NCBI GenBank assembly: GCA_038255255.1
Contig: JBBSLL010000007.1
Coordinates: forward strand, 45,589-109,588
Origin: JBBQNY01 sp038255255
GTDB lineage: Bacteria; Pseudomonadota; Gammaproteobacteria; Xanthomonadales; Ahniellaceae
DNA length: 64,000 nt
Reading direction: 5' to 3'
Shown here: positions 27,401-33,958 of the stretch, piece after piece
How positions within the stretch are numbered: position 1 is the first letter of the stretch
Layout of the letters: every line of letters begins with the position of its first letter
Notes under the pieces: model-generated
Database searches by the model: none
Told to the model about the DNA's origin: nothing
Seen by the model: only the letters and a program-made list of their open reading frames with translations
Made by a program: the position numbers and the translations under genes

Positions 27401-28201
27401 GTCAATGACACTGTGCCTGCCGGATTCACGGTCAGCGGTTTCACCTGCACGGGAACGGGTGGGGCGACATGTCCAGCCACTGGCGGTGCGAGCCAAGTGA
27501 TTGCCGCCCCGGTGAGCTTGCCGGTCGGTTCGACCGCGACCTTCGTCGTCAACGGTACGTACTCGCAAGTCGGAACGGTCAGCAACACCGCAACCGTGAC
27601 CATCACGGCGCCGGCGACCGACCCGGTAGCCGGCAACAACAGTGCGACAGACACGACCACAGTCGGTTCGCCTGCGAACGTCAGCGGCACCAAGACGATC
27701 ACGGCCAATACGTCCACCCCGGGATTGATCCCGACGACCATGACGATCGTGTTGACCAACAACGGAACGGGGACGCAGCTCGACAACCCGGGCAACGAGT
27801 TCGACGACGTGCTGGGGCAGGGCTTCATCTTCGGCAGCGTGACTTCGACCAGCGGGGTCGTCGCCTACGATCCGGCTACGCGCACCGTGTCGTTCAACGG
27901 TTCCATCGCGGCGGGCGCTTCGGTGACGATCACCATCACCGGCCAGATCAACCGCTTCGATGTCCCGGGCGGAACGTTCTCCAACCAGGGCACGATCCGT
28001 TTCGATGCGGATGGCAACGGCACCAACGAGTCGACGGCGCTGACCGATGATCCATCGGTACCCGGCGCGGCGAATCCGACAGTCCTCGTACTCGGCAGCG
28101 GCGGCATCGTGGGGGTACCGGCGCTGGATCGCCTCGGCTTGTTGTTGATGCTGCTGAGCTTCGGCCTGTTTGGCGCGGTGACGCTGCGCAACCGGGAATA
28201 A
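24431..28201 (+). CDS. Large modular surface protein: PPC domains, P-domain, DUF11 repeats, IPTL-like sorting tail
   Basis: This 1256-residue protein starts at GTG 24431, with GGGGAT upstream, and has a signal peptide to about residue 32. Two pre-peptidase C-terminal type domains follow (each starting near EMEPNGTF or ETEPNDTP). A proprotein-convertase P-domain comes at about 351-495 and a beta-sandwich region at 496-695. Three DUF11 repeats start at about 696, 824 and 953 (DLSITKTDG), with a related fourth module at about 1079. The C-terminus from about 1227 reads VPALDRLGLLLMLLSFGLFG, then ends in Arg residues. That is a variant of the IPTL-CTERM sorting signal (usual IPTLSEWG). No protease active site is present, so it is probably an adhesin or matrix protein. 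Confidence 0.88.
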   Translation: MKTATQSWAAGVAAMALVLCAGMATPISVRAQSNANYEFASPQEIDAVKGEVPSRASSPASPSIYPAAVLGQGYVGEMEPNGTFGTASPLTGSNLVVRANIFPAADVDYFSFTAAAGDRVYASTMTSASAGSSTDTQLTLFASDGTTPIEFDDDNGSLAGLSSSIAGARIATAGTYFIRVNAFSATASIRPYELHFRLQSGAPTPETEPNDTPATANVLPASGWVSGARDPAAATEQDWFSLTLNAGDTVYLGLDLDPERDGVTYNGRLGLALFGDAANQILVVDDAGSAETPPPGTPLPASIPSEALFFTVKTAGTYYAFVDSASAATGGPTATYNLSVSVHPATNEGVACTTYTSADAPQPIGPGATLTSSTITVPGNPRIADVDVSIVLNHTIMNQIDAHLRSPANNDIGLFTDIGASAVGGQNMMDITFDDEAGIPPTFTVLRGVQLKPELNYRLHWLDGENAGGVWTLDLRDDIADANGGTLTSWSLRICEAPPPPTCAAGFTTTTVFATDFETGAAGFTSNGTANEWELGTPATLATTTANPIAPFLTCNSGTNCWKTDLDNTYDISSNQNLVSPNINLAGLSPPITVNWAQRYQLESANFDHVSVDFQQVGGAPSLRLFEFLDATMTDGVGNPIVNIGASAGWGQFSRRADSLAGLNTELVFHLDSDSSVNFGGLAIDDVSVTACRALAADLSITKTDGVTTATPGGSVTYTITASNPVGGDPVTGATVTDTFPASLSCSTTCAGVGGGTCTTGPFTGNINDTVNLPAGASVTYTSVCQIAASATGTLSNTATITSATDPNPANNSATDMDTVLAPSANLGITKTNGTTTVAPGGTTVYTIVASNTGPSNAPGTNVTDTFPASLTCTYTCAMAGGATGCTAGSGNINQTVNLPVSGSVTYTATCAVSGAATGTISNTATVAPGAGVTDPVPGNNSATDTDTVAPPSADLSITKTDGRTTATQGSTGSYTIVVGNAGPNAATATVNDTVPAGFTVSGFTCTGTGGATCPATGGASQVIAAPVSLPVGSTATFVVNGTYSQVGTVSNTATVTITAPATDPVAGNNSATDTTTVGSPANVSGTKTITANTSTPGLIPTTMTIVLTNNGTGTQLDNPGNEFDDVLGQGFIFGSVTSTSGVVAYDPATRTVSFNGSIAAGASVTITITGQINRFDVPGGTFSNQGTIRFDADGNGTNESTALTDDPSVPGAANPTVLVLGSGGIVGVPALDRLGLLLMLLSFGLFGAVTLRNRE

Positions 28202-28210
28202 GCTCCGGGC

Positions 28211-28230
28211 GGCGCCTCGCGAGAGGCGCC
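28211..28230. terminator. Hairpin after the surface protein gene
   Basis: GGCGCCTC pairs with GAGGCGCC across a GCGA loop, an 8-bp perfect stem nine bases after the stop codon. It lacks a T-tract, but a second hairpin with T residues follows at 28244. Confidence 0.55.
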
Positions 28231-28243
28231 GCGCTCCACTCGA

Positions 28244-28270
28244 GGCCGGGCGCTGCCAGCCCGGCCTTTT
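28244..28270 (+). terminator. Rho-independent terminator of the surface protein gene
   Basis: GGCCGGGC (28244-28251) pairs with GCCCGGCC (28259-28266) across a seven-base loop and is followed at once by TTTT. This is a standard intrinsic terminator and probably ends the transcript from 24431. Confidence 0.85.
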
Positions 28271-28384
28271 GTTTGCGCGTGGCTTGGCGCTCAGCGCGTC
28301 TCGGAAGTTTGTTGTTGCATCGGTCCGGGCAGTCAGCCGGCCGGCAGGGTCCACACCGACTTCGGTGTTGAGCCGAGAGTCAAC

Positions 28385-29008
28385 TCAGCGCGCTGTCCCC
28401 CACGGCGGCGGCGGTAGCGCGGCGGGCCGGCTGAGGTCGAACTCGACGCGGAACAGTCGACCGCCGGGTCGCGCGAGCTCGTAGACGAAGGTTTTCCCAG
28501 GCTCGATCTCGAGCGCCCAGGTGTTCGTCACTGAAACCGCGCGGTCTTCGCGCAGGAACATCGCCTTGGAAAACTCATCGACAGGGAACTGCTGGCGTAG
28601 CGCGGTGCCAGGATCGGTCGTGTCGCCGCCGTACTGCGTCACGGCGTCCTCGCTGCCGTCCGCGTGGCGATGGTCGTGCTTGAGCCGGAGGCCTGTGGCC
28701 GTGCGCGTCAGCACCCACGTGCGCGAGCGGTTGTCGCCGACATGGAACGGAATACGCAACGCGGTGCCGGTGCATTCGCGGACGTGCATCACGAGGGCTT
28801 TGCCGCCGAAAGGATCCGGCCCCGTGGGCGCGGGCACATCGACGAGAACGCGCCCGGCGAAAGCCTGCCCGCACAACGATCCCAGCTCTGCGAAGAGCTG
28901 ATCGGCTGGAGTTGCCGCGACGATTGCACGCGGCCCCGTGGGAGTTCCGGCACAGCCCAGCAGGCCGAAAACGAGGAGGACTGTCGGGAATCGGATCATT
29001 GGAGTCAT
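28385..29008 (-). CDS. Lipoprotein of unknown function
   Basis: This protein of about 207 residues has the signal MIRFPTVLLVFGLLGCAG, ending in an LLGC lipobox, so it should be acylated and membrane-anchored. The mature part contains LGSLCGQAFAGRVLVDVP, VMHVRECTGTALRIPFHVGDNRSRTWVLTR and LRLKHDHRHADGSEDAV. This reads like a beta-rich secreted protein seen in many Lysobacterales, with no enzyme motif that I recognise. Two ATG codons (29008 and 28999) are possible starts; the second gives the shorter lipoprotein signal. It is divergent from xthA with 47 bases between starts. Confidence 0.8.
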   Translation of the reverse strand: MTPMIRFPTVLLVFGLLGCAGTPTGPRAIVAATPADQLFAELGSLCGQAFAGRVLVDVPAPTGPDPFGGKALVMHVRECTGTALRIPFHVGDNRSRTWVLTRTATGLRLKHDHRHADGSEDAVTQYGGDTTDPGTALRQQFPVDEFSKAMFLREDRAVSVTNTWALEIEPGKTFVYELARPGGRLFRVEFDLSRPAALPPPPWGTAR

Positions 29009-29055
29009 GCGGGCAACTGTAGCGCCCCCACCGGCAGCCGCCGTACGCTCCATGG

Positions 29056-29889
29056 ATGAAAATCGCGACGTACAACATCAACGGCATCAAATCGCGTCTG
29101 CCGCGTCTTCTCGATTGGCTGCAGCGGGAAACACCGGACGTCGTCTGTCTCCAGGAACTCAAGGCTGTCGGCGATAATTTTCCCGCGGCCGAGATCGAAT
29201 CCGCCGGCTACGGCGCGATCTGGAAAGGTCAGAAATCATGGAACGGTGTCGCGATCCTGGCGCGTGACGCGATGCCGGTGGAGAGCCGGCGTGAGCTACC
29301 GGGCGACAGTAGCGACGAGCAAAGCCGCTACATCGAGGCCGCGGTCAACGGAATTATCGTTGCCTGCCTGTATCTGCCGAACGGCAACCCGCAGCCCGGA
29401 CCCAAGTTCGACTACAAGCTCGCCTGGTTCGAGCGGCTGATCGCGCACGCGCAGGTACTGTTCGATTGCGGGCATCCGGTCGCGCTGCTCGGGGATTTCA
29501 ACGTCGTGCCAACCGACTTCGATATCTACGACCCGAAGTCGTGGCGCCGCGACGCGCTGCTGCAGCCCGAAAGCCGGGAATGCTACGAGCGGCTCCTGGA
29601 ACAGGGATGGCTCGACTCATTGCGCGCCCTGCATCCGGAAGAGCGGATCTACACCTTCTGGGATTATTTCCGCCAGCATTGGCCGCGCAACGCCGGGCTG
29701 CGCATCGATCACGTGCTGCTCAATGCCGAGCTCGCGCCGCGGCTCACGGCTGCGGGCGTGGATTCATGGGTCCGCGGCGAAGTCGGGGCGAGCGATCACG
29801 CCCCGACATGGGTGACGCTGTCGAAGGCTGTGAAAAAGACGCGCGCCCGCAAGCCGGCCGCGGTGAGGAAGTGCACCATCAATGGGTGA
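29056..29889 (+). CDS. xthA: Exodeoxyribonuclease III
   Basis: This 277-residue protein is an AP endonuclease/3'-5' exonuclease of the ExoIII family. It carries MKIATYNINGIKSRL (catalytic Asn), CLQELK (metal Glu), LPNGNP, LLGDFNVVPTDFDIYDP (catalytic Asp and Asn), LRIDHVLLN and GASDHAPTWV (catalytic Asp-His). All key motifs are intact and the length is normal (about 260-270). It repairs abasic sites in DNA. The C-terminal KKTRARKPAAVRKCTING is a short basic extension. Transcription probably stops near the REP hairpin at 29896. Confidence 0.95.
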   Translation: MKIATYNINGIKSRLPRLLDWLQRETPDVVCLQELKAVGDNFPAAEIESAGYGAIWKGQKSWNGVAILARDAMPVESRRELPGDSSDEQSRYIEAAVNGIIVACLYLPNGNPQPGPKFDYKLAWFERLIAHAQVLFDCGHPVALLGDFNVVPTDFDIYDPKSWRRDALLQPESRECYERLLEQGWLDSLRALHPEERIYTFWDYFRQHWPRNAGLRIDHVLLNAELAPRLTAAGVDSWVRGEVGASDHAPTWVTLSKAVKKTRARKPAAVRKCTING

Positions 29890-29895
29890 GTCTTC

Positions 29896-29919
29896 AGCCG
29901 GGCGCAGCCCGGCTCTACG
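29896..29919 (-). repeat. GTAG-headed REP unit
   Basis: On the minus strand the unit reads GTAG, then AGCCGGGCTGCGCCCGGCT, a palindrome with a GTAG head. It lies between the converging xthA and 29943 genes, where it could act as a bidirectional stop. Confidence 0.7.
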
Positions 29920-29942
29920 ACCGCGACGTCTGTGTGCGGCCG

Positions 29943-30209
29943 TTACTTGGTGTCGGTTTTGCCGTCGGCCTTTGCCGCAAGGTCGTCCTCGCCACTGTCG
30001 TCCGTTTCGTCACGATGTACCCGTGGCTCTTCGCCCTGCTTGTACATTTCCTTCGCGACGCTGTTGCTCGGATCCGTGTCGGCGTCGATGAGCGGCGGCT
30101 TCTTGCCCGGCTGGGGCACGATGGAACTGTTTTCGACCACAGCCTGCCCGCTGTTGATCTTGTCCTGGGCTACCTTCTTGTCGTGCGCGATGTTTCGTTC
30201 GTCCGTCAT
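29943..30209 (-). CDS. Small, highly charged protein of unknown function
   Basis: This 88-residue protein has about one third charged residues (KKVAQDK, DADTDPSNSVAKEMYKQGEEPRVHRDETDDSGEDDLAAKADGK). No domain, signal peptide or membrane span is visible, and the chain is probably largely disordered. Coding is supported by a good ribosome site (GGAG six bases before ATG 30209) and by its convergence on xthA without overlap. I cannot assign a function. Confidence 0.6.
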   Translation of the reverse strand: MTDERNIAHDKKVAQDKINSGQAVVENSSIVPQPGKKPPLIDADTDPSNSVAKEMYKQGEEPRVHRDETDDSGEDDLAAKADGKTDTK

Positions 30210-30463
30210 GCCTGCTCCGTACCGTTACTCGATCAGAAACTGTGCCCGACGCAACGAGAGTCGCGTGTGAAACCGGCGTGCACCGGCCTTCTCTCGACAC
30301 GCCACATGCGTTCCTTGTGCGTCACCTGCGCAACACACGCTACGGGGCTGCCGCAGCGTCTTTACCGGAGCGAATCGCCAGCTGCGTCATTTCCAGTACA
30401 TGCAGCCAAAGACCACAATCACTGGACCGCAAGAAAACTTTCTCACCAGGCAAGGACAACACC

Positions 30464-30907
30464 ATGGGCATCTTCGACAAGATCTTCGACAAACTCGGCT
30501 TTGGCAAGCGCCGACAAATCTATACGCCAGCCGGCGGTTCCGGCGGTGGCGGCGGTGGATTCACCGGGGCAAATCGTGCCACGGGCGGCAGCTCGAGCAC
30601 GGCGCCTGCGCCCGCTGCCACACCTGCGGCGCCCGTTGCCATCAGCGAAGTCGACGTCATGGCGAAGCTCGAGGCCATGTCCGAAGCAAGCGCGCAGAAA
30701 CTCAACTGGAAGACTTCCATCGTCGACCTGCTGAAGTTGCTTGGCCTGGACAGCAGCCTCGAAGAGCGCAAGGAACTGGCCAGGGAACTGGGCTGCCCGG
30801 CCGACAAGATGGACAACTCCGCCGAGATGAATGTGTGGCTGCACAAGGCCGTGCTGACCAACCTTGCGAAGAACGGCGGAAACATTCCGGCACATATGCT
30901 CGACTGA
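30464..30907 (+). CDS. DUF3597 domain protein
   Basis: This 147-residue protein begins at ATG 30464, with AAGGA upstream. MGIFDKIFDKLGF, a flexible Gly/Ser/Ala/Pro linker (about residues 25-62), and a helical C-terminal domain follow. The C-terminal domain contains LEAMSEASAQKLNWKTSIVDLLKLLGLDSSLEERKELARELG and MNVWLHKAVLTNLAKNGG. That is the DUF3597 family, whose domain has a LysM-adjacent-like helical fold of unknown function, often in small cytoplasmic proteins. It is upstream of a perfect palindrome and an AraC regulator. No partner is obvious. Confidence 0.9.
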   Translation: MGIFDKIFDKLGFGKRRQIYTPAGGSGGGGGGFTGANRATGGSSSTAPAPAATPAAPVAISEVDVMAKLEAMSEASAQKLNWKTSIVDLLKLLGLDSSLEERKELARELGCPADKMDNSAEMNVWLHKAVLTNLAKNGGNIPAHMLD

Positions 30908-30949
30908 TCGCTGGCGCGCGATTCCGCGCTGGTGTTGCACCTTTTTTGC

Positions 30950-30979
30950 GACGACGAAGCCTTCGAAGGCTTCGTCGTC
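30950..30979. promoter_or_regulatory. Perfect 30-bp palindrome between the DUF3597 and AraC-family genes
   Basis: The half-site GACGACGAAGCCTTC is followed directly by its exact reverse complement, with no spacer. A run of six T residues precedes it (30942-30947) and no T-run follows, so it is not an ordinary terminator for the + strand gene upstream. It could be an operator or an unusual hairpin. Confidence 0.5.
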
Positions 30980-31104
30980 TGAGGTGTGGTTAGGCTCTCA
31001 CTGCTGCGCGAGGCGCGCTGTCGTTCATCATCGATGCGCATCGTCACGCTGCTGTGCGGTATCGACTGCGTAAGCTCCCGTCTGTGTGATGGTCCGGACA
31101 ATGC

Positions 31105-31974
31105 ATGAGCATCGATCCACTCGACAGTCTGCTGAGTCACTTCAGAGTGAGCGCAAACCTCATCCACTCCGGGCCGCTGTGCGGCGATACGCCGGCCGTG
31201 CTCACGGAGGGTGCGGGCCACCTCCACGTGGTCACACGCGGACGGGCAGATGTCAGGCACGACGATCTTCCAGCGCTTTATATCGTTGAGCCCACGCTGC
31301 TCTTTTACCCGCGCCCGATCGCGCACCGTTTCCTGACCGACAAGACGTGTGGCGCGGATTTCCTCTGCGCAACGATCGCCTTTCGCGCCGGGCACCTCAA
31401 TCCCATCGTGAAGGCTCTGCCTCCTCTGGTCGCCGTGCCGCTGTCGGCGGTGCCCGACATGCGTGCGACGCTCGATCTGCTTTTCTCCGAAGCGGCCGCG
31501 GACCGCTACGGTCGTCGCGCCGCGGTCGGCCGGCTGTTCGAGGTCGTCCTCACCCAGCTGCTCCGCAAAATTCTCACTGATTCATTGATCAGCCACGGAA
31601 TGCTGGCGGGCGTCGCACATCCCCAGCTGGGAAAGTCGCTGGTAGCGTTGCATGACGCCCCAGGAGAGCCGTGGACGCTGGAAAAGCTCGCGGAAATCGC
31701 GGGCATGTCGCGCAGCCGGTTTGCGCAGGAATTCAAGTCCACTGTCGGCACGACCCTGGGCGAATACCTCGCAGGCTGGCGCGTCGCGGTGGCGCAGGAA
31801 TTGCTACGCGACGCCACGCCCCTCAAGCAGGTGGCGAGCAGGGTCGGCTACGGCAGCCCGCTGGCGCTGACGCGCGCCTTTCGCACCCGCCTCGGCGTAT
31901 CGCCGCGCGAGTGGTTGCAGGCCGAAACCGCTCAGCCCCGGGAAATGCGCGATTCGCGCCGGACAGCGGCGTAA
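31105..31974 (+). CDS. AraC-family transcriptional regulator
   Basis: This 289-residue protein has a cupin-like sensor domain (AraC_binding_2/cupin_6 type, residues about 5-180, with GGHLHVVTRGRADV-like strands) and two C-terminal helix-turn-helix motifs. The first is in LEKLAEIAGMSRSRFAQEFKSTVG and the second in PLKQVASRVGYGSPLALTRAFRTRLGVSPREW. It probably binds DNA near its own gene and controls the neighbouring oxidoreductase or another target. The 30-bp palindrome at 30950 lies 125 bases before its start and is a natural candidate site. Confidence 0.92.
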   Translation: MSIDPLDSLLSHFRVSANLIHSGPLCGDTPAVLTEGAGHLHVVTRGRADVRHDDLPALYIVEPTLLFYPRPIAHRFLTDKTCGADFLCATIAFRAGHLNPIVKALPPLVAVPLSAVPDMRATLDLLFSEAAADRYGRRAAVGRLFEVVLTQLLRKILTDSLISHGMLAGVAHPQLGKSLVALHDAPGEPWTLEKLAEIAGMSRSRFAQEFKSTVGTTLGEYLAGWRVAVAQELLRDATPLKQVASRVGYGSPLALTRAFRTRLGVSPREWLQAETAQPREMRDSRRTAA

Positions 31975-32045
31975 CATCGCCAGGCAGACCCTGGCTGCTC
32001 ATCAGATCACCCAACGCGCGCCGCTGCAGCGTGCAGGCATTGCGC

Positions 32046-32603
32046 ATGGCGCTGAAATCGACAGTCCAGAGAGTACAGCTTGAGATCAGCGACATGGATC
32101 GCGGCTACTACGCGACGCATGCCCTGACGCTGGCCCAGCACCCCTCGGAGACCGACGAGCGTCTCATGGTGCGATTGCTCGCCTTCGCGATGCACGCCGA
32201 CGAGCGGCTGGAATTCGGGGCGGGCCTCAGCGCCGCTGACGAGCCCGATCTCTGGCGCAAGTCGCTCACCGGCGAGATCGAACAGTGGATCGATCTTGGC
32301 CAACCGGACGAACAGCGCATCCGCAAGGCTTGTGGGCGAGCGCGCCAGGTCATCCTCGTGACCTACAGCGGGCGCAGCGCGGACATCTGGTGGGACAGGA
32401 CCGGGCCTGCGCTCGCTCGCTCCAGGAATCTCACCGTGATCGACATTCCCGCGGACTCGATCGCCGCCCTGGCAGCGCTGGCCGGACGCAACATGCAGCT
32501 GCAGTGCCTGATCCAGGAGGGCGACGTGCAGTTGATGGACGCCAGCCGCAGCGCCTCGATCACACCCTTCGTTCGCATGGCCCCGGCCACGAACGCTCGC
32601 TGA
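32046..32603 (+). CDS. YaeQ family protein
   Basis: This 185-residue protein starts MALKSTVQRVQLEISDMDRGYYATHALTLAQHPSETDERLMVRLLAFA, the diagnostic N-terminus of YaeQ. DEPDLWRKSLTGEIEQWIDLGQPDEQRIRKACGRA and the closing EGDVQLMD are also typical. YaeQ has a PD-(D/E)XK nuclease-like fold. It was once reported to suppress loss of RfaH and its exact role is unclear. ATG 32046 matches the conserved start. It ends four bases before the flavoprotein gene, so the two are probably co-transcribed. Confidence 0.93.
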   Translation: MALKSTVQRVQLEISDMDRGYYATHALTLAQHPSETDERLMVRLLAFAMHADERLEFGAGLSAADEPDLWRKSLTGEIEQWIDLGQPDEQRIRKACGRARQVILVTYSGRSADIWWDRTGPALARSRNLTVIDIPADSIAALAALAGRNMQLQCLIQEGDVQLMDASRSASITPFVRMAPATNAR

Positions 32604-32607
32604 GCAC

Positions 32608-33789
32608 ATGGCGCAGCCGTTCGACGTCGTGATCGTGGGCGGTGGCGCTGCCGGCCTCATGTGCGCAATCGTGGCGGGCCAGCGCGGGCGGCGCGCGCTG
32701 GTGATCGAACACACCAACCGCGTCGGCAGGAAGATCCTCATGTCCGGCGGCGGGCGCTGCAACTTCACCAACACCGGCACTACGCCCGCGCAGTTCCTTT
32801 CGGCCAATCCGCACTTCTGCAAATCGGCATTGGCGCGCTACACGCCCACCGACTTCATCGCGATGGTCGAGCGCCACGGCATCGCGTATCACGAGAAGGA
32901 GCTCGGCCAGTTGTTCTGCGACGAGTCGTCGAAGCAGATCGTCGCGATGCTGCTGGACGAATGCTCGGGTGCGGGTGTGACGGTGGCGACGAGCTGCAGC
33001 ATCGAGCAGGTCGAGCGGCTCGACGCGGGTTTCTCCATCCGCACCTCGCTGGGCGAGTTCATGGCACCGGCGCTCGTGATTGCCAGCGGCGGACTGTCGA
33101 TCCCGAGCATGGGGGCGAGTGGATTCGGCTACGCGATCGCGCGCCAGTTTGGCCATGCGGTCCTGCCGACTCGCGCGGGCCTCGTGCCATTGACGCTGAC
33201 CGGCAAGCACTCCGACAACCTCAGGGACTTGTCCGGCGTCGCGCTACCGGTCGAAGCATCATGCAGGGGCCAGAGCTTCCGCAACGCGATGCTGTTCACG
33301 CATCGGGGGGTGAGCGGTCCGGCGATCCTGCAGATCTCGTCGTACTGGCAGCCTGGTGATGATTTGCTCATCGACCTGCTGCCGGGCGAAGACGCCTTCG
33401 CAGCCCTGCACGAGCAGCGCGGCGCGCGCGCGGCGGCCGAGATCAAAAATGTGTTGTCGGATCTGCTGCCGAGGCGATTCGCACAGCGACTTTGCGAGGT
33501 GTGGTTGCCCAACAGGCCGATGCGGGAGTTCCGCGACCGTGAGCTGCGCGAGGTCGCGGAGACGCTGCATCGCTGGCCGCTGGTTGCGAGCGGCACCGAA
33601 GGCTATCGGACTGCGGAAGTGACGCTGGGCGGCGTCGACACCGGGCAACTTTCCTCGAGCACCATGGAGTCGCGCCGCGTGCCTGGCCTGTACTTCATCG
33701 GCGAGTGCGTCGACGTCACCGGCTGGCTCGGCGGGTACAACTTCCAGTGGGCCTGGGCCTCGGGCCACGCAGCGGGCATCGCGGTGTGA
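32608..33789 (+). CDS. NAD(P)/FAD-dependent oxidoreductase, BaiN/YhiN family
   Basis: This 393-residue protein is a second HI0933-like flavoprotein, of the BaiN/YhiN branch. VVIVGGGAAGLMCAIVAGQRG binds FAD. GRKILMSGGGRCNFTN (residues about 35-55), ELGQLFCDESSKQIV, GGLSIPSMGASGFGYAIARQFGH and the C-terminal GECVDVTGWLGGYNFQWAWASG are signatures of this group. It is shorter than the TIGR03862 paralogue at 2224 (393 versus 411) and clearly diverged from it. The reaction is unknown for most members. Its start is four bases after the YaeQ gene. Confidence 0.93.
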   Translation: MAQPFDVVIVGGGAAGLMCAIVAGQRGRRALVIEHTNRVGRKILMSGGGRCNFTNTGTTPAQFLSANPHFCKSALARYTPTDFIAMVERHGIAYHEKELGQLFCDESSKQIVAMLLDECSGAGVTVATSCSIEQVERLDAGFSIRTSLGEFMAPALVIASGGLSIPSMGASGFGYAIARQFGHAVLPTRAGLVPLTLTGKHSDNLRDLSGVALPVEASCRGQSFRNAMLFTHRGVSGPAILQISSYWQPGDDLLIDLLPGEDAFAALHEQRGARAAAEIKNVLSDLLPRRFAQRLCEVWLPNRPMREFRDRELREVAETLHRWPLVASGTEGYRTAEVTLGGVDTGQLSSSTMESRRVPGLYFIGECVDVTGWLGGYNFQWAWASGHAAGIAV

Positions 33790-33792
33790 GCG

Positions 33793-33958
33793 GGCCGGGC
33801 ACAGCTCGGCTCTACAAGGACAAGGGGCGCGCGACCGTCGCGCGTGGGCGCAGCGGGCGGGTGCTTTGGTAGAGCGGAGCTGCGCTCCGCTGCTTTTGTT
33901 GAGCGGAGCTGCGGGCGGGTGCTCTTGTAGAGCGGAGCTGCGCTCCGCTGCTGTTCTA
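33793..33958. repeat. Cluster of GTAG-headed REP units with a 58-bp tandem duplication
   Basis: A minus-strand unit at 33793-33816 (GTAGAGCCGAGCTGTGCCCGG) precedes plus-strand units GTAGAGCGGAGCTGCGCTCCGCT near 33870 and 33927. GCGGGCGGGTGCT at 33853 and 33911 marks a 58-base tandem copy. The last unit runs into the stop codon of the GGDEF/EAL gene (CTA at 33956-33958). Confidence 0.75.
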
